Source of the DNA: Clostridium tunisiense TJ
GTDB lineage: Bacteria > Bacillota > Clostridia > Clostridiales > Clostridiaceae
DNA length: 64,000 nt
Reading direction: 5' to 3'
Assembly: GCF_000300195.1 (NCBI RefSeq)
Contig: NZ_AMQH01000011.1
Location: forward strand, 124,001 to 188,000
The position numbers were made by a program, and so were the translations under genes. Below the pieces are notes generated by a model, which saw nothing but the letters and a program-made list of their open reading frames with translations, was not told where the DNA came from and made no database searches. Positions 62,877-64,000 of the stretch are shown piece after piece. Within the stretch, counting starts at the first letter, position 1. Each line of letters opens with the position of its first letter.

Positions 62877-63788
62877 CTAGTCTATCTTTAAGGATGTTAC
62901 TACAGGTAGTACAGAGCGACCATTCCACCTATCACCAAGTCCCAGTTCCCCTGGAGAATCATTCTGGTAATGTCCATTAATACCTTCAATATTAATACCA
63001 CCATTTTCAGTAATTGTGATACTAGCATATAGTTCATCTTTATATAGAACTAAGTCTTTTATAAAGGGATACTGCTGGTGAATTTCTTCTGAATAAGAAA
63101 AATGCTCATGTTCAGGTCCAACCCAAATATAAGACATAGAATTAAGCCCAAAATAATAGGTTTGTCCAATTTTCTCAAGTGAATCTCCATGGTCATGTCC
63201 ATTAATGCATAAAAGTACCTTTCTTCCTCTATCATTTATCCTATTAATTAAAGCTTTTACTTCAGCCTTGTTATGTACCCCTCTTTTAGCAAACTCATTT
63301 TCAAAACTATGATGGGAGAAAATCACATAATAATCACTACTATCAGTCAATTCATTTTCTAACCATTTTAATTGTTCCTCAGGAAGAACTGGATAAGCAT
63401 CTTTTGTTTTGTTATAATTTCTCTTATAATATGGTTCATATCCCTCATCAGTTTTTATAAAACAGGTATCTAGTACAATAAATTTAAAATTGCCCTTTTT
63501 AAAGGAGTAGTAACTATTGTCCAGGTTTAAAAACTTCATCACATCTTTTCTTGGAACCGCATCAGAATCATGATTCCCTATGACATGATAAACAGGCTTT
63601 CCAATATCTAAAAGCATATGCAGTAAAAATTTATTTTCCTCTTTTGGTACACAGAAATCTCCAAGTTGAATAACAAAATCCAGCTGCTTATCTTTTACCT
63701 TAGTTATAAAATTTGGGAGCTTCTCAGCTCCATCATGAATATGGTCATAGTGTAAGTCAGCAAATACTGCAAATTTAACCTTTTCCAT
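62877..63788 (-). CDS. Calcineurin-like metallophosphoesterase
   Basis: 303 residues with all five metal motifs in order: DLHYDH, QLGDFC, IGNHDSD, FSHHSF and NGHDHGD. The C-terminal part is beta-rich. It hydrolyses a phosphoester with two metal ions; substrate unknown (cyclic nucleotide, UDP-sugar or wall phosphate are typical of the family). ATG start. The remaining 212 bp to the window end hold no gene, only an AT-rich stretch ending in a partial hairpin cut by the edge. Confidence 0.88.
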   Translation of the reverse strand: MEKVKFAVFADLHYDHIHDGAEKLPNFITKVKDKQLDFVIQLGDFCVPKEENKFLLHMLLDIGKPVYHVIGNHDSDAVPRKDVMKFLNLDNSYYSFKKGNFKFIVLDTCFIKTDEGYEPYYKRNYNKTKDAYPVLPEEQLKWLENELTDSSDYYVIFSHHSFENEFAKRGVHNKAEVKALINRINDRGRKVLLCINGHDHGDSLEKIGQTYYFGLNSMSYIWVGPEHEHFSYSEEIHQQYPFIKDLVLYKDELYASITITENGGINIEGINGHYQNDSPGELGLGDRWNGRSVLPVVTSLKID

Positions 63789-64000
63789 TCATTTACCCCA
63801 AATCCTTTTTTAGTTTACTATACTTCTAAATAATACTTAAAATTCTATTATACACCAATGTATCTCTATTTTACCATATTATTACTTGTATTTTATACCA
63901 CTTATTTCTTAAATTTACACTTAAGAACCGTCTATTAAATTATAAGTTTGTTTGAAAAATTGTTTACCTTTATGCAAAAAGCCTGTAGACTTTTTTACGC

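Overview
The window is a low-GC, AT-rich chromosomal segment from a Gram-positive anaerobe of the Clostridium type. The evidence is the strong GGAGG-type ribosome binding sites in front of almost every gene, frequent TTG/GTG starts, many short hairpin terminators with U-tracts, and the gene content (GlnK/GlnL-type two-component system, Nup-type nucleoside transporter behind a guanine riboswitch, clostridial ABC-F resistance protein). All but five genes or ORFs read on the minus strand. I see no rRNA, tRNA, CRISPR array, phage or transposase gene.

Left part (1-13 kb): a cut MerR regulator diverges from a MATE efflux pump. Next comes a response regulator / histidine kinase / membrane-anchored protein operon, beside a Mur-ligase/FemX peptidoglycan pair, then NudC, glutamate dehydrogenase, a double-domain acetyltransferase, a cysteine hydrolase and a nitroreductase. 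The promoter regions of the two-component operon and of the Mur/Fem pair carry the same 11-bp-spaced direct repeat.

13-26 kb is drug-response territory. An ABC-F protein sits behind a 430-nt leader with a six-codon peptide, mutually exclusive pairings and an intrinsic terminator. A MarR regulator controls a heterodimeric ABC exporter from a promoter whose spacer is a perfect palindrome. One exporter subunit is 1099 residues long because about 485 residues of two different tandem repeats are inserted between the first two membrane helices; this is the most unusual object in the window.

26-34 kb is an amino-sugar/hexosamine locus (nagB, PfkB-type kinase, NahK-like kinase, nucleotidyltransferase, galE scar, two Gfo/Idh oxidoreductases around an AraC regulator). 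It is visibly eroding: the PfkB kinase has an in-frame TGA and galE is reduced to its first 40 and last about 13 codons. 34-40 kb is a purine salvage unit: a PurBox-like inverted repeat, a guanine riboswitch and terminator, xpt, and then a BMP-type nucleoside ABC transporter.

40-64 kb is a long run of mostly single, independently started minus-strand genes for small enzymes (GNAT acetyltransferases, SAM methyltransferases, Nudix hydrolases, MazG-like, DinB, GrpB, M1 peptidase, exonuclease, phosphoesterase). It is interrupted by gltS and a GlnK/GlnL-type two-component pair that probably senses glutamate or glutamine. Two families of short palindromic repeats are scattered between 17 and 53 kb.
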